Shown: positions 36,955 through 46,063, numbered from the stretch's first letter. The stretch: 64,000 nucleotides of DNA from Neorhizobium galegae bv. officinalis (GCA_000985875.1 CCRI01000003.1:62001-126000); one strand, 5' to 3'. The notes: generated from the letters alone by a model not told the origin. Numbers and translations: made by a program.

Positions 36955-37509
36955 TTATTGCTTCGGTCGCGATTTCGGGTCGAGCAGGATTTCCACGCGC
37001 CCGCCGCAGGCGTCGAGCTTGGCCTGGCCGGTTTCCATCAGTACGGTGAGTTTGCAGCCCTTGAAGACGTTGGGGCCCTCGGAAAGAACGACCTGCTTGC
37101 CGGAAAGTACGAAGGTCTGGGATTTCATGTCGAATTCCCCCTTCTCGGCGGTCGCCTGCTGCGTTCCCGAGGTCAGAAATACCGTCTCGTCAAGGAAGAT
37201 CTTGTCGATATCGGCGCTGCCCGAGGTCACCGAGCCACCTTCACCCGTATAAAGAACCGTCATCTTGCCGGCCTTCATCGTGGTCGTGCCCTGCACGACC
37301 TGGACGTTGCCGGTAAAATAGGCCTTCTTTTCCTGCTCCTTGATCTCGAGCTGGTCGCTCTGGATCTGGATCGGCTGGTCGCCGGAAAGCTTCAGGCCTT
37401 CCATCTGGCTGGTGGTGGTCTGGGCCTGCGCGGTCGCCGCCAGACAGGAGATAAATCCTGCCGCGATCAGAACTGCGGTATTGCGTGTAAGAAGGCGGCG
37501 ATTGATCAT
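36955..37509 (-). CDS. lptA: LPS transport periplasmic protein LptA
   Basis: 184 residues. A signal peptide (residues 1-30, ending ATAQAQ) precedes an OstA-like beta-jellyroll domain: SDQLEIKEQEKKAYFTGNVQV, GTTTMKAGKMTVLY, and later VLSEGPNVFKGCKLTVLMET. It bridges LptC and LptD, carrying LPS across the periplasm. It has a cysteine (C-terminal ACGGRVEILL) as often seen in rhizobial LptA. Operon with lptC and lptB, with 12-base gaps on both sides. Confidence 0.92.
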   Translation of the reverse strand: MINRRLLTRNTAVLIAAGFISCLAATAQAQTTTSQMEGLKLSGDQPIQIQSDQLEIKEQEKKAYFTGNVQVVQGTTTMKAGKMTVLYTGEGGSVTSGSADIDKIFLDETVFLTSGTQQATAEKGEFDMKSQTFVLSGKQVVLSEGPNVFKGCKLTVLMETGQAKLDACGGRVEILLDPKSRPKQ

Positions 37510-37521
37510 GACGGCCGGGCT

Positions 37522-38190
37522 CTATTTGCCTTGGTTGCGGATTGTGGCTGGATCGAGGTGAACGCGAACCTGGCCCTTGAAGGTGATGGTACGCCCCTTA
37601 TCCGTTATCTTTAAAGACTCTGCAACAATAGAGCCTTCTTTCATGGAGATATCGACGTGCTCGGGTGATTCCATCACACCTGCGTTGATATCGAGATGCG
37701 CGGACTTGAAGCGGGCGGTGATCCCGTTGCTCAGATTGACGTCGAACGGGGAGTTCAGGTCGAGCATGTCCGTGCCGCGGTCGAAGTCGGCGGCAATAGC
37801 GGTCACGCGCGCGATCACGTCGTCGTTGACCGGTACGGCGGCCTTGACGTCCTCGAGCGTAATCATGTTCGAGTTCTTGATATCCTGCAGCGCGCGGGTG
37901 GCGGTCATCGAGTAGCTGATGCCGTCCTGGTTGCGGCCGGAGATCGCCGGCCGTTCCATGACGATCTTGCCGTTTTCGATCCGGGCGTTTTCAATCGAGA
38001 GGTTCTCCGGCAAATAGGCCCGGATGATCGAGACCCCGATGAAGGCGGCCGAAATCACGCCAGCCAGGATCGGCAGCAGGATCTTGAGCCTGCGCACGAT
38101 CGCGGAATGCGCCAGCGCCGCCTGATAGGCATCTGCCCGAGGCTCCAGCGCCGCCGCAAAGCCTGCCGTTTTTCGAATATGCTGCAGCAT
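37522..38190 (-). CDS. lptC: LPS export protein LptC
   Basis: 222 residues. A single membrane anchor (about 37-58: ILLPILAGVISAAFIGVSII) is followed by a periplasmic jellyroll domain with FKSAHLDINAGVMESPEHVD and the C-terminal KGRTITFKGQVRVHLDP. It hands LPS from LptBFG to LptA. ATG 38190 (MLQHIRKTAGF) is chosen; frame is open upstream through the promoter interval shared with the divergent sppA. It begins the leftward lpt-rpoN operon. Confidence 0.9.
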   Translation of the reverse strand: MLQHIRKTAGFAAALEPRADAYQAALAHSAIVRRLKILLPILAGVISAAFIGVSIIRAYLPENLSIENARIENGKIVMERPAISGRNQDGISYSMTATRALQDIKNSNMITLEDVKAAVPVNDDVIARVTAIAADFDRGTDMLDLNSPFDVNLSNGITARFKSAHLDINAGVMESPEHVDISMKEGSIVAESLKITDKGRTITFKGQVRVHLDPATIRNQGK

Positions 38191-38396
38191 GAGTGCCGGA
38201 TAGTTCCTTACTAGCCCGTCTCCGTTCTCACCCCGGTTGTGACGGATGAGCGGTTGCGAGCTTTGCTTTGTCCGCCAATATGGTTTTGATTCAATCAACA
38301 AACAATAATGGACAACATAAAAACGTGATGTGGTCCGCTGCAAAACACGTTAGAGAGCCTATTTAGCAACGGCGGTTCATCTCGAAGGGTGATTTT

Positions 38397-39353
38397 ATGG
38401 ATCAAATGGCAATTGCGGACCGGCGTTCCCTGCGCCGCAAGCTGAGCTTCTGGCGGGTCGTCGCACTTGTTTTCCTCGTCGGCATCGGATTCGCGCTTTA
38501 CCGTGCCGTGGCCGGCGAGGGTGCCGGCTCTGCGGTGCCGCATGTCGCCCGCATCGAAATCTCCGGTATGATCACGGATGACAGGGACCTGCTGGAGCGC
38601 CTCGACAAGATCGCCGAAAGCAGCCAGGCCAAGGCGCTGATCGTCTCGATCTCTTCGCCGGGCGGGACGACCTATGGCGGCGAGCGCATCTTCAAGGCGA
38701 TCCGAAAGGTCTCCGAAAAGAAACCCGTCGTTTCCGATATCCGCACATTGGCCGCCTCAGCCGGCTATATGGTAGCCACGGCCGGGGACCAGATCGTCGC
38801 GGGCGAAAGCTCGATCACGGGATCGATCGGGGTGATCTTCCAGTATCCGCAGATCGACGAGGTGATGAAGAAGATCGGCGTCTCTCTGCAGGAGATCAAG
38901 TCTGCCCCGCTGAAGGCCGAGCCGTCGCCCTTCCATCCGGCAAGCGAGGAAGCCAAGACGATGATCCGCAACATGGTCATGGACAGCTACGCCTGGTTCG
39001 TCGATCTCGTTGCCGATCGCCGCATGCTGTCGCGCGACGAGGTTCTGAAGCTTGCGGACGGCTCGATCTTCACCGGCCGCCAGGCGCTCAGCGCCAAGCT
39101 TGTCGACAAGCTGGGCGGCGAGGAGGACATCCGCGCCTATTTTGAATCGCGCGGCGTCTCCAAGGACCTACCGGTCGTCGATTGGAAGCAGCGCAATTCC
39201 TCCTCGTCCTTCTGGTTGGCGAGCGTCGTCAGCGAGTTGTTCAAGCTCTCCGGTTTCGGCCAGACAATCACTCCCGACGCCCTTCGCACCTTCGGCGCAG
39301 ACAAGTTGTTTCTTGACGGTCTTGTCTCCGTTTGGCAGGTTGGGCGCGGTTGA
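38397..39353 (+). CDS. sppA: signal peptide peptidase SppA (short form)
   Basis: 318 residues with an N-terminal membrane helix (about 22-40: VVALVFLVGIGFALYRAV). The single S49 domain shows SISSPGGTTYGGE (oxyanion), the nucleophile region TLAASAGYMVATAGDQIVA with the catalytic Ser, and the general-base Lys likely in LKAEPSPF. The short form assembles as an octameric inner-membrane protease that degrades remnant signal peptides. It is divergent from lptC and upstream of ihfB. Confidence 0.92.
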   Translation: MDQMAIADRRSLRRKLSFWRVVALVFLVGIGFALYRAVAGEGAGSAVPHVARIEISGMITDDRDLLERLDKIAESSQAKALIVSISSPGGTTYGGERIFKAIRKVSEKKPVVSDIRTLAASAGYMVATAGDQIVAGESSITGSIGVIFQYPQIDEVMKKIGVSLQEIKSAPLKAEPSPFHPASEEAKTMIRNMVMDSYAWFVDLVADRRMLSRDEVLKLADGSIFTGRQALSAKLVDKLGGEEDIRAYFESRGVSKDLPVVDWKQRNSSSSFWLASVVSELFKLSGFGQTITPDALRTFGADKLFLDGLVSVWQVGRG

Positions 39354-39379
39354 AAATCTAAACTTTTCAGGGGGCAACC

Positions 39380-39679
39380 GTGATCAAGTCAGAACTGGTG
39401 CAGATCGTCGCGGCTCGCAATCCGCATCTCTACCACCGCGACGTCGAGAACATCGTGAACGCCGTCCTCGACGAGATCACGGATGCCCTGGCAGGCGGAA
39501 ATCGTGTCGAACTGCGCGGCTTCGGTGCGTTTTCCGTGAAGAACCGCCCCTCCCGGTCCGGCCGCAATCCGCGCACCGGAGAGAGTGTTTTCGTCGAGGA
39601 AAAATGGGTTCCTTTCTTCAAGACAGGCAAGGAACTGCGCGAGCGACTGAATCCGGGTCTTGACGACGTAGAGGACTGA
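39380..39679 (+). CDS. ihfB: integration host factor subunit beta
   Basis: 99 residues, HU/IHF family. [17 protein letters not shown] at the N-terminus, [27 protein letters not shown] as the DNA-intercalating beta arm (conserved Pro) and [14 protein letters not shown] at the end identify the IHF-beta form. With IhfA it bends DNA at sigma-54 promoters, among other sites, relevant to the rpoN-containing neighbourhood. The sppA-ihfB pairing is conserved in rhizobia. Confidence 0.95.
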   Translation: MIKSELVQIVAARNPHLYHRDVENIVNAVLDEITDALAGGNRVELRGFGAFSVKNRPSRSGRNPRTGESVFVEEKWVPFFKTGKELRERLNPGLDDVED

Positions 39680-39781
39680 TCCTTCCGGCGCGACTTGCCG
39701 CCGCCCTTGAAACCCCATAAAGCGCGCCTATTCTGCAACAGACGCTGGTAAACAGCAGGTAGTCTGCTGCCGGAGAATCAG

Positions 39782-40117
39782 ATGGACAAGTTCAAAAAGA
39801 TCGTCTCGCTCGTGGTTTTCGTGCCGCTCGGCATCGTGCTGATCGTGCTCGCCGTCGCGAACCGCCAGATAGTCACCCTGGCGCTCAATCCCTTCCGCCC
39901 GGAAGATGGCGTGCTGGCCGTGAGCGCACCGTTTTTCCTGTTCCTGTTCTTGGCCTTGCTGATCGGGATGTTCATCGGCTCGTTCGTGACCTGGTGGAGC
40001 CAGGGCAAGCACCGCAAACAGGCTCGCGTCGAAGCACGCGAAGCTGTCCGCTGGCAGAACGAACACAAGGCCGCGGTCGCCGGACGACCGGCCTCGAACC
40101 AACTTCCTTCCAGGTAA
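39782..40117 (+). CDS. LapA-domain (DUF1049) membrane protein
   Basis: 111 residues with two membrane helices (about 5-25 and 45-68) and a basic, Ala-rich cytoplasmic tail. The loop (NPFRPEDGVLAVSAP) and second helix GMFIGSFVTWWSQGKHRKQAR match the LapA (lipopolysaccharide assembly A) domain. In E. coli LapA assists LapB in LPS control; here LapB is not adjacent, so the role is inferred by fold only. It follows ihfB by about 100 bases. Confidence 0.82.
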   Translation: MDKFKKIVSLVVFVPLGIVLIVLAVANRQIVTLALNPFRPEDGVLAVSAPFFLFLFLALLIGMFIGSFVTWWSQGKHRKQARVEAREAVRWQNEHKAAVAGRPASNQLPSR

Positions 40118-40133
40118 ATCAGGGTGAGCTGAA

Positions 40134-40589
40134 TCAGGCCTGCGCGGCCTTGGCGACCACCGCCTTGTTGAAATCCGCGAAAAACTGGCCCGCGAGCTTC
40201 TGCGATGTGGAATCGATCAGCCGCGAGCCGAGCTGCGCGATCTTCCCACCCACCTGAGCCTTGGTCGAGTAGCGCAGCAGCGTATCGCTGCCGTCTTCGA
40301 TCAGCGTGACAGTGGCGGAACCCTTGGCAAAACCCGCGATGCCGCCTTTGCCTTCACCTGAGATCGTGTAGCTCTCCGGCGGGTTGATGTCGGAGAGCGT
40401 CACTTCGCCGGCAAAGTTCGCGGAAACCGGACCGACCTTCAGTTTGACGGTCGCGGAGAGCTCGGTCGGAGACTTCTGTTCCAGCGTCTGGCAACCCGGG
40501 ATGCATTGACGCAGGATCTCCGGGTCGTTCAGCGCCGCCCAGACCACTTCGCGGGGTGCTGCAATGCGTTCTTCGCCGCCCATATCCAT
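40134..40589 (-). CDS. SRPBCC/CoxG-family protein
   Basis: 151 residues. The START-like SRPBCC fold has IAAPREVVWAALNDPEILRQ, CIPGCQTLEQKSPTELSATV and GKIAQLGSRLIDSTSQKLAGQFF, as in carbon monoxide dehydrogenase subunit G (CoxG). No coxSLM genes are nearby; isolated homologues occur widely and may bind membranes or lipids. GGAGG lies 8 bases upstream of ATG 40589, which fixes the start. It is convergent with the LapA-type gene. Confidence 0.85.
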   Translation of the reverse strand: MDMGGEERIAAPREVVWAALNDPEILRQCIPGCQTLEQKSPTELSATVKLKVGPVSANFAGEVTLSDINPPESYTISGEGKGGIAGFAKGSATVTLIEDGSDTLLRYSTKAQVGGKIAQLGSRLIDSTSQKLAGQFFADFNKAVVAKAAQA

Positions 40590-40764
40590 GTGATGATCCT
40601 CCATCCGCCGTTGCTAGACTTATTGCAAGGGTGGTGATCTTTGCCAAGGGGGACAAGAGGCGGACAGGCCCGGTCATCAATAAAACACGCAGCCGTCGGT
40701 TCCCCGGCTTTGAAGAATGGCGAGCAAATGCTATCTGCTGCCGCAAGTCTCAAAATCCAGGCGG

Positions 40765-41874
40765 ATGAACGTATTGAAGAACAAGGAAAGGCGGCCGGGT
40801 GAAAAAGCCCGGAGCGAGGCGGGCAACCGGTCCTCCCGCGGGCACGCCACTGCAAAACCTGCCGCAGCCAGGCAAGCCCAGCGGCCGCAGGAAAGGGTCG
40901 CGAAACCCGCGCCGGCCGCAGCACCGGCAGAAACCCGCCCGCTTTTGCCGCGCGGCGGCGAGCGGCCGCCTGAGCGCGTGCCGATCATTCTCGAATCGTC
41001 CGGTGCCGGCGATTTTCACCTGATCGATAGCGGCAACGGGCTCAAACTCGAGCAATACGGCCCTTATCGCATCGTCCGGCCGGAAGCCCAGGCGCTCTGG
41101 CAACCGTCTCTTCCCGCCCACGTATGGGAAAAGGCGGATGCACTTTTCACCGGAGACACGGATGAGGACGGCATGGGCCGCTGGCGCTTCACCAAGGAAG
41201 CGCTTGGCGAAACCTGGCCGTTGTCGCTGCTCGGCACCGATTTCCTCGGCCGTTTCACCTCCTTCCGCCATGTCGGCGTCTTCCCGGAGCAGATCGTTCA
41301 CTGGGAGTGGATGAAGAACCGCATCGAGGAGGCGAAGCGGCCGGTGAAGGTGCTGAACCTGTTCGGCTACACAGGCGTCGCATCGCTGGTCGCGGCGGCT
41401 GCCGGGGCGGAAGTCACCCATGTCGACGCTTCCAAGAAGGCGATCGGCTGGGCGCGCGAAAACCAGTCGCTCGCCCGCCTCGACAAGGCGCCGATCCGCT
41501 GGATCTGCGAGGATGCCATGAAGTTCATCCTGCGCGAGGAGCGTCGCGGCAACCGCTACGACATCATCCTCACCGATCCGCCGAAATTCGGCCGCGGCCC
41601 GAATGGTGAAGTCTGGCAGCTTTTCGACCATCTGCCGCTGATGCTTGACATCTGCCGCGAGCTGCTGTCACCCAAGGCGATAGGCCTTGTGCTGACAGCT
41701 TATTCCATCCGCGCCAGCTTCTATTCCATCCATGAGTTGATGCGCGAGACGATGCGCGGCGCCGGCGGCGCCGTGGAATCGGGCGAACTCGTCATCCGCG
41801 AGGCGGGGCTGGACGGCAAGACGCCGGGCCGCGCGCTTTCCACTTCCCTTTTCAGTCGCTGGGTGCCGGCATGA
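40765..41874 (+). CDS. class I SAM rRNA methyltransferase, RlmI-like
   Basis: 369 residues from ATG 40765. After an 80-residue basic Pro/Ala-rich N-terminus, the catalytic domain has VLNLFGYTGVASLVAAAAG (SAM motif I), VTHVDASKKAIGWARENQ, and DIILTDPPKFGRGPNGEVW, the DPPKF form of COG1092 23S rRNA m5C methyltransferases (RlmI/RlmK-like). The specific nucleotide is not known. Start is uncertain because upstream in-frame ATG 40717 is also open. The next gene overlaps its stop by four bases. Confidence 0.85.
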   Translation: MNVLKNKERRPGEKARSEAGNRSSRGHATAKPAAARQAQRPQERVAKPAPAAAPAETRPLLPRGGERPPERVPIILESSGAGDFHLIDSGNGLKLEQYGPYRIVRPEAQALWQPSLPAHVWEKADALFTGDTDEDGMGRWRFTKEALGETWPLSLLGTDFLGRFTSFRHVGVFPEQIVHWEWMKNRIEEAKRPVKVLNLFGYTGVASLVAAAAGAEVTHVDASKKAIGWARENQSLARLDKAPIRWICEDAMKFILREERRGNRYDIILTDPPKFGRGPNGEVWQLFDHLPLMLDICRELLSPKAIGLVLTAYSIRASFYSIHELMRETMRGAGGAVESGELVIREAGLDGKTPGRALSTSLFSRWVPA

Positions 41875-42731
41875 ACGACGATTTTCAGAAATCCGGACCA
41901 CGGCGGGTCGGCCAGGTGAAGGAAGTCACCTCGCTTTCCAATCCGATCGTCAAGGACATCAAGGCGCTCACCAACAAGAAGGACCGCGAAGAGAGCGGCA
42001 CCTTCATGGCGGAAGGCCTGAAGCTGGTCATCGACGCGCTGGAGCTAGGCTGGGAAATCCGCACGCTGGTCTATGCGAAGGCGGCCAAGGGCAAGGCACT
42101 TGTCGAGCAGGTGGCCGCAAAGACCGTCGCCCATGGCGGGCTGGTGCTGGAGGTCAGCGAGAAGGTGCTCTCCTCGATCACCCGCCGCGACAATCCGCAG
42201 ATGGTCGTCGGCATTTTCGAGCAGCGCTGGAAAAGGCTGGACGATCTGAAGCCGGGCAGGGATGAGACGCTGGTCGCGCTCGACCGCGTGCGCGATCCCG
42301 GCAATCTCGGCACCATCATCCGCACCGCGGATGCGGCCGGCGCGACCGGGGTCATCCTGGTCGGCGACTGCACCGACCCGTTTTCGCTGGAAACCGTGCG
42401 CGCCACCATGGGCTCGGTCTTTGCCGTACCGGTCGTCAAATGCTCGGTGGAAGAATTCCTGATCTGGCAGAAGCGCTCCGGCACCCAGGTCGTGGCGACC
42501 CATCTCTCCGGCGCCGTCGACTATCGCACCGTGGATTATTCGAAAAAACCGGTCGTGCTGCTGATGGGCAACGAGCAGTCCGGGCTGCCGGATAACCTCG
42601 CCAGGGCTGCCGATCGCACCGTTCGCATTCCTCAGCAGGGCAGGGCGGATTCGCTCAACCTCGCCGTCGCGTCCGCCGTGATGCTCTTCGAGGCCCGCCG
42701 CCATCTGCTGACCCTGGACGAGAAGAAATGA
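41871..42731 (+). CDS. TrmH/SpoU-family RNA methyltransferase
   Basis: 286 residues. The N-terminal substrate-binding domain contains [25 protein letters not shown]; the SPOUT knot carries [20 protein letters not shown] (motif 1), [14 protein letters not shown] (motif 2) and [22 protein letters not shown] (motif 3). This form is close to RlmB/TsnR-like 2'-O-ribose methyltransferases of 23S rRNA. It overlaps the upstream methyltransferase (ATGA) and lspA downstream (ATGA), forming a tightly coupled three-gene operon. Confidence 0.9.
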   Translation: MNDDFQKSGPRRVGQVKEVTSLSNPIVKDIKALTNKKDREESGTFMAEGLKLVIDALELGWEIRTLVYAKAAKGKALVEQVAAKTVAHGGLVLEVSEKVLSSITRRDNPQMVVGIFEQRWKRLDDLKPGRDETLVALDRVRDPGNLGTIIRTADAAGATGVILVGDCTDPFSLETVRATMGSVFAVPVVKCSVEEFLIWQKRSGTQVVATHLSGAVDYRTVDYSKKPVVLLMGNEQSGLPDNLARAADRTVRIPQQGRADSLNLAVASAVMLFEARRHLLTLDEKK

Positions 42732-43219
42732 CCGCACGCGTAGCCCTTCTTTCGCGGCCTCTTGTGGCTCTGATCGTCATCGTCATCGCCGTCATTCTCG
42801 ATCAGGTGGTGAAGATCGCCGTCGAGAATTATCTTCCGATGCAGGAGGCGGTGCCGCTTCTGCCGGTACTGGCGCTCTACCGGACCTATAATCTCGGCGT
42901 CGCCTTCTCGCTGCTGTCCGGCATGGAGCGGGAATTCATCGTCGGCATGCGGGTGCTGATCGTCGCCTTCGTGCTTTGGCTCTGGCGCCGCACTCCCAAG
43001 GAGCGCGCTTTCGCCCACAGCGGCTTTGCGTTGATCATCGCCGGCGCGATCGGCAACCTGATCGACGGCTTCGTCTATGGTCACGTGATCGACTACATCC
43101 TGTTTCACACCGAGACGTGGTCCTTCGCCGTCTTCAATCTGGCCGACAGTTTCATCACCATCGGCGCCGGCCTGGTCATCCTCGACGAAGTGTTCGGCCC
43201 GAAAAAGACCGATCAGTAA
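42728..43219 (+). CDS. lspA: lipoprotein signal peptidase
   Basis: 163 residues with four membrane helices. The catalytic aspartates are in [16 protein letters not shown] and [22 protein letters not shown] is the second conserved block. It cleaves prolipoprotein signal peptides in the inner membrane after Lgt modification. It begins inside the last codons of the TrmH gene (ATGA overlap). Confidence 0.94.
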   Translation: MTARVALLSRPLVALIVIVIAVILDQVVKIAVENYLPMQEAVPLLPVLALYRTYNLGVAFSLLSGMEREFIVGMRVLIVAFVLWLWRRTPKERAFAHSGFALIIAGAIGNLIDGFVYGHVIDYILFHTETWSFAVFNLADSFITIGAGLVILDEVFGPKKTDQ

Positions 43220-43242
43220 AATTTTACCTGATTGCTCTAAGG

Positions 43243-43275
43243 ATTGGGAAAGAAACCCGGTTAGTCTTTCCCAAT
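43243..43275 (+). promoter_or_regulatory. inverted repeat reaching into the hybrid kinase start codon
   Basis: ATTGGGAAAG (43243-43252) and CTTTCCCAAT (43266-43275) are perfect 10-bp complements with a 13-nt loop. The distal arm includes the first two bases of the ATG at 43274. The only nearby AAGGA (43239-43243) is before the hairpin. It could repress translation, or the true start could be ATG 43340. Confidence 0.4.
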
Positions 43276-45055
43276 GCGAGATATCGCCGACATACATGAA
43301 CGGATCTCGAAGGCGTTCGCGTCTCCCGCCGCGGCCGATATGGCTGAACCGGTGCCGGAAAAGGTCGTGCCCGGATTGGGATTGCGGCAGGATGAAGAAA
43401 AGAGGGCGCCGCGCCGCGTCTTTGCTTCGCTCTTTTCCCGGATATCCGAGTGGCGCCGCCAGCGCACTGTCCCCCGGCTCCAGCATGCATTGAAGAATGC
43501 CGAGGCGGCCAGCGCCGCGAAATCCCGACAAATCGCCACCGTCGTCCACGAAATCCGCACGCCGCTCAACGGCATTCTCGGCATGACTCATCTTCTCGGC
43601 CAGACCAAGCTGACGGCGGAGCAGCAGAACTATCTGAGCGGCATTCGCCAGTCCGGTTATGCACTGGCGCAGCTCGTCGAAGACCTGCTCGACTATTCGA
43701 CGCTGGAAGCCGGCCGCTTCCGGCTCAACAACCGGGCCGAAAATCTCCGTCACCTCATCGAAAGCGTCGTCGAGATGCTGGCGCCGCGCGCCCACGAGAA
43801 ACGCATCGAGATCGCCGCGACGATGACTGCCGATCTGCCCGACCTTCTCGATCTCGATCCGGGCCGCATCCGGCAAGTGCTTTTCAATGTTATCGGCAAT
43901 GCGGTGAAATTCACCACCCATGGCGGCGTGCTGGTGCGGGCGGCGGTCGAAGAAGGCAACGTCGTCATTGCAGTCATCGATACCGGTCCCGGCATGGCGA
44001 CCGATGAACTGACGCGGGTTTTCGGTGAGTTCGAGCAGGCGGGGTCCGCCGAGACCCGCAGCGGCGGCACCGGTCTCGGTCTCGGCATCGCCTCGCGCAT
44101 CCTGACGGAGTTCGGCGGCTCGCTTTCCGTCGTCAGCCAGAGGGGAGCCGGCAGTACGTTCACGATCAGGTTCCCCCTGCATTTCGCGGAAACGGCGCAA
44201 TCGGGTACCGGTGAACGCAACCAGTTGCTGGCCATGTCCCGGGTTCTGCTTCTGGCCCCGGAAGGACCTGCCGCCAAGGCAACGGTCGCCACGATCGAAA
44301 CCCTTGGCGGTCGTTGCCGGCACGTCGCCAACACGGCTGACGCCCAGATGCTGATCGACCGCGCCGATACAGGCCCGCTGCCCTATACCGACCTGATCGT
44401 CGATCACCGGCTGGCCTCCGATTATGCCAATGAGAAGGCGCATGCGCCGCTCCACCGCATCCTGCTCGTCAACCCCGAGGAACGCGCCTCCCAGCCACAG
44501 GATTTTTTCGACGCCTGGCTTATCCGGCCGCTCCGGGAAAAATCTCTGATCGACGTCTTGAGCGGTCGCCTGCGCGGTTTCGGCACGCGCGACGCGCTGA
44601 ATGACAATCAGGCCATGCCTCCGCCGCCCGTTATCGAAAGACATGCCGAAGGGCTCGACGTGCTGCTCGGTGAGGATGACCCCGTCAACGCGCTGATCAT
44701 CCGCTCGGTTCTTACGAAGGCCGGACATCGGGTCCGTCTTGTCGACGATTTCCCCACGCTGATCGAGGCGGTGCTCACGCGTGACAGGCCGCTCGATCTC
44801 ATCATTTCCGACATGTACATGCCTGGAGGAGATGTCTTCAATCTTCTGGCGGCGCTGCGCGCCGAGGAGCAGGAGGGCGTCCGGCCTGTGGTCCCGGTGA
44901 TCGTGCTGACAGGCGAGAGCCGCGAGGCGACGCATCGTGAGGTGCTGCTGAATGGAGCCAGCCGCGTCTTCGCAAAACCGGTCGATCCACTGACGCTTCT
45001 GGAGGAGGTCCGAATTCTGGGAGTTCTCTCCACCGAGCGCCAACAGGCGCGTTGA
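43274..45055 (+). CDS. soluble hybrid histidine kinase with two receiver domains
   Basis: 593 residues, no membrane helix and no PAS domain. The dimerisation box is VVHEIRTPLNG with H92; N-box LFNVIGNAVKF, G-box GTGLGLGIAS and F-region VFGEFEQAG are intact, so it should autophosphorylate. A first receiver-like domain (about 325-435) is degenerate: acidic pocket is LLAPE, D398-region DLIVDHRL, and the usual Lys is R in IRPLR. The second receiver (about 455-593) is canonical: GEDDP, D513 (ISDMYMP), T546, K568. It follows lspA after 54 bases. Input signal and output are unknown; the architecture recalls cell-cycle or stress phosphorelay kinases. Confidence 0.85.
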   Translation: MRDIADIHERISKAFASPAAADMAEPVPEKVVPGLGLRQDEEKRAPRRVFASLFSRISEWRRQRTVPRLQHALKNAEAASAAKSRQIATVVHEIRTPLNGILGMTHLLGQTKLTAEQQNYLSGIRQSGYALAQLVEDLLDYSTLEAGRFRLNNRAENLRHLIESVVEMLAPRAHEKRIEIAATMTADLPDLLDLDPGRIRQVLFNVIGNAVKFTTHGGVLVRAAVEEGNVVIAVIDTGPGMATDELTRVFGEFEQAGSAETRSGGTGLGLGIASRILTEFGGSLSVVSQRGAGSTFTIRFPLHFAETAQSGTGERNQLLAMSRVLLLAPEGPAAKATVATIETLGGRCRHVANTADAQMLIDRADTGPLPYTDLIVDHRLASDYANEKAHAPLHRILLVNPEERASQPQDFFDAWLIRPLREKSLIDVLSGRLRGFGTRDALNDNQAMPPPPVIERHAEGLDVLLGEDDPVNALIIRSVLTKAGHRVRLVDDFPTLIEAVLTRDRPLDLIISDMYMPGGDVFNLLAALRAEEQEGVRPVVPVIVLTGESREATHREVLLNGASRVFAKPVDPLTLLEEVRILGVLSTERQQAR

Positions 45056-45088
45056 CGCGATCATCCCTGGAACCTATTGTGACAGCGA

Positions 45089-45106
45089 ATGTCACGTTCT
45101 TGTCGC
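45089..45106 (+). promoter_or_regulatory. PHO-box-like repeat upstream of olsB
   Basis: ATGTCAC-GTTC-TTGTCGC is an 18-bp direct repeat with 11-bp periodicity matching the PhoB box (CTGTCAT-N4-CTGTCAT) at most positions. It lies 49 bases before olsB. OlsB-dependent ornithine lipids are known to accumulate under phosphate limitation in Sinorhizobium, which fits. Confidence 0.5.
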
Positions 45107-45154
45107 AGAGAAGTGATTTAAGGCGGTGATCAAACCGGGACGGGGAGAATCACC

Positions 45155-46027
45155 TTGGCAATCGAACTCCTGAACCGTGAAGTGATACCTGAAACAACCC
45201 AGGCGCCGGCCTCTGCTCCGGTAAGCGGCGATGTCTTCGGCCGCATTGGCACGCTCGAAACGCGGCTTGCCCGCAGCGAGCGTGAAATCGATGCCGCGCA
45301 GGCGGTTCGCTACCGTGTCTTCGTCGAAGAAATGCACGCGGCCTTGAGCCCGGACGCCATGCGCCGCCGCCGCGATGTCGATGCCTTTGATGCGATCTGC
45401 GACCATCTTCTGGTCGTCGACAACGCGATCGAAGGTGATATCGAAGATCAGATCGTCGGCACCTACCGGCTGCTGCGCCAGGAAGTGGCGCTGGCCAATA
45501 ACGGCTTCTATTCGGCGTCGGAATTCGACATCGAGCCATTGCTCGCGCGTCATCCCGACAAACAGTTCATGGAGCTCGGCCGCTCCTGCGTGCTGCCCGA
45601 CTATCGCACCAAGCGTACCGTCGAACTGCTCTGGCAGGGCAATTGGGCCTATTCGCTGAAGCACGGCATGAACGCGATGTTTGGCTGCGCATCCTTCCCC
45701 GGCGTTTCGCCTGAAGAACACGCCATGGCGCTGTCTTTCCTGCACCATACGGTCTCGGCCAAGGGCGATTGGGCGGTTTCGGCACTGCCGGAACTCTATC
45801 GCTCGATGGACCTGATGCCGATGGAAGGCGTCAACACCCGCAAGGCACTCTCCCTGTTGCCGCCGCTGATCAAGGGTTACCTGCGCCTCGGTGCCATGGT
45901 GGGCGATGGTGCGGTCATCGATCACGCCTTCAACACCACCGACGTGCTGATCGTCCTGCCGATCGCCTCGATCTCGGACCGCTACATCACCCACTTCGGC
46001 GCCGACGCGGGGCGTTTCGCGAGCTGA
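45155..46027 (+). CDS. olsB: L-ornithine N-alpha-acyltransferase OlsB
   Basis: 290 residues, GNAT-like fold. It makes lyso-ornithine lipid from ornithine and 3-hydroxyacyl-ACP, the first step of ornithine-lipid synthesis. Family residues are seen in QAVRYRVFVEEM, FDAICDHLLVVDN, and FMELGRSCVLPDYRTKRTVELLW. The start is TTG 45155, with GGGGAG seven bases upstream and no ATG near the conserved region. A PHO-box-like repeat precedes it. Its partner olsA is at 62.9 kb in this same window. It was picked over a hemolysin-like label sometimes given to this family. Confidence 0.9.
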   Translation: MAIELLNREVIPETTQAPASAPVSGDVFGRIGTLETRLARSEREIDAAQAVRYRVFVEEMHAALSPDAMRRRRDVDAFDAICDHLLVVDNAIEGDIEDQIVGTYRLLRQEVALANNGFYSASEFDIEPLLARHPDKQFMELGRSCVLPDYRTKRTVELLWQGNWAYSLKHGMNAMFGCASFPGVSPEEHAMALSFLHHTVSAKGDWAVSALPELYRSMDLMPMEGVNTRKALSLLPPLIKGYLRLGAMVGDGAVIDHAFNTTDVLIVLPIASISDRYITHFGADAGRFAS

Positions 46028-46063
46028 GTTATCAGCAAAATGATGGTTTTCGCCCGACGAGAA

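Noticed and set aside
40134..40589. Carbon monoxide dehydrogenase locus
   Set aside because: Only a CoxG-like SRPBCC protein is present. No coxS, coxM or coxL lies near, and lone homologues are common.
42632..45064. Very long antisense open frame across lspA and the hybrid kinase
   Set aside because: It is a shadow of GC-rich third codon positions in the real genes. The product is low-complexity and has no domain. Similar antisense frames across mutS (49623-51608) and hemW/rdgB (27972-29798) are rejected for the same reason.
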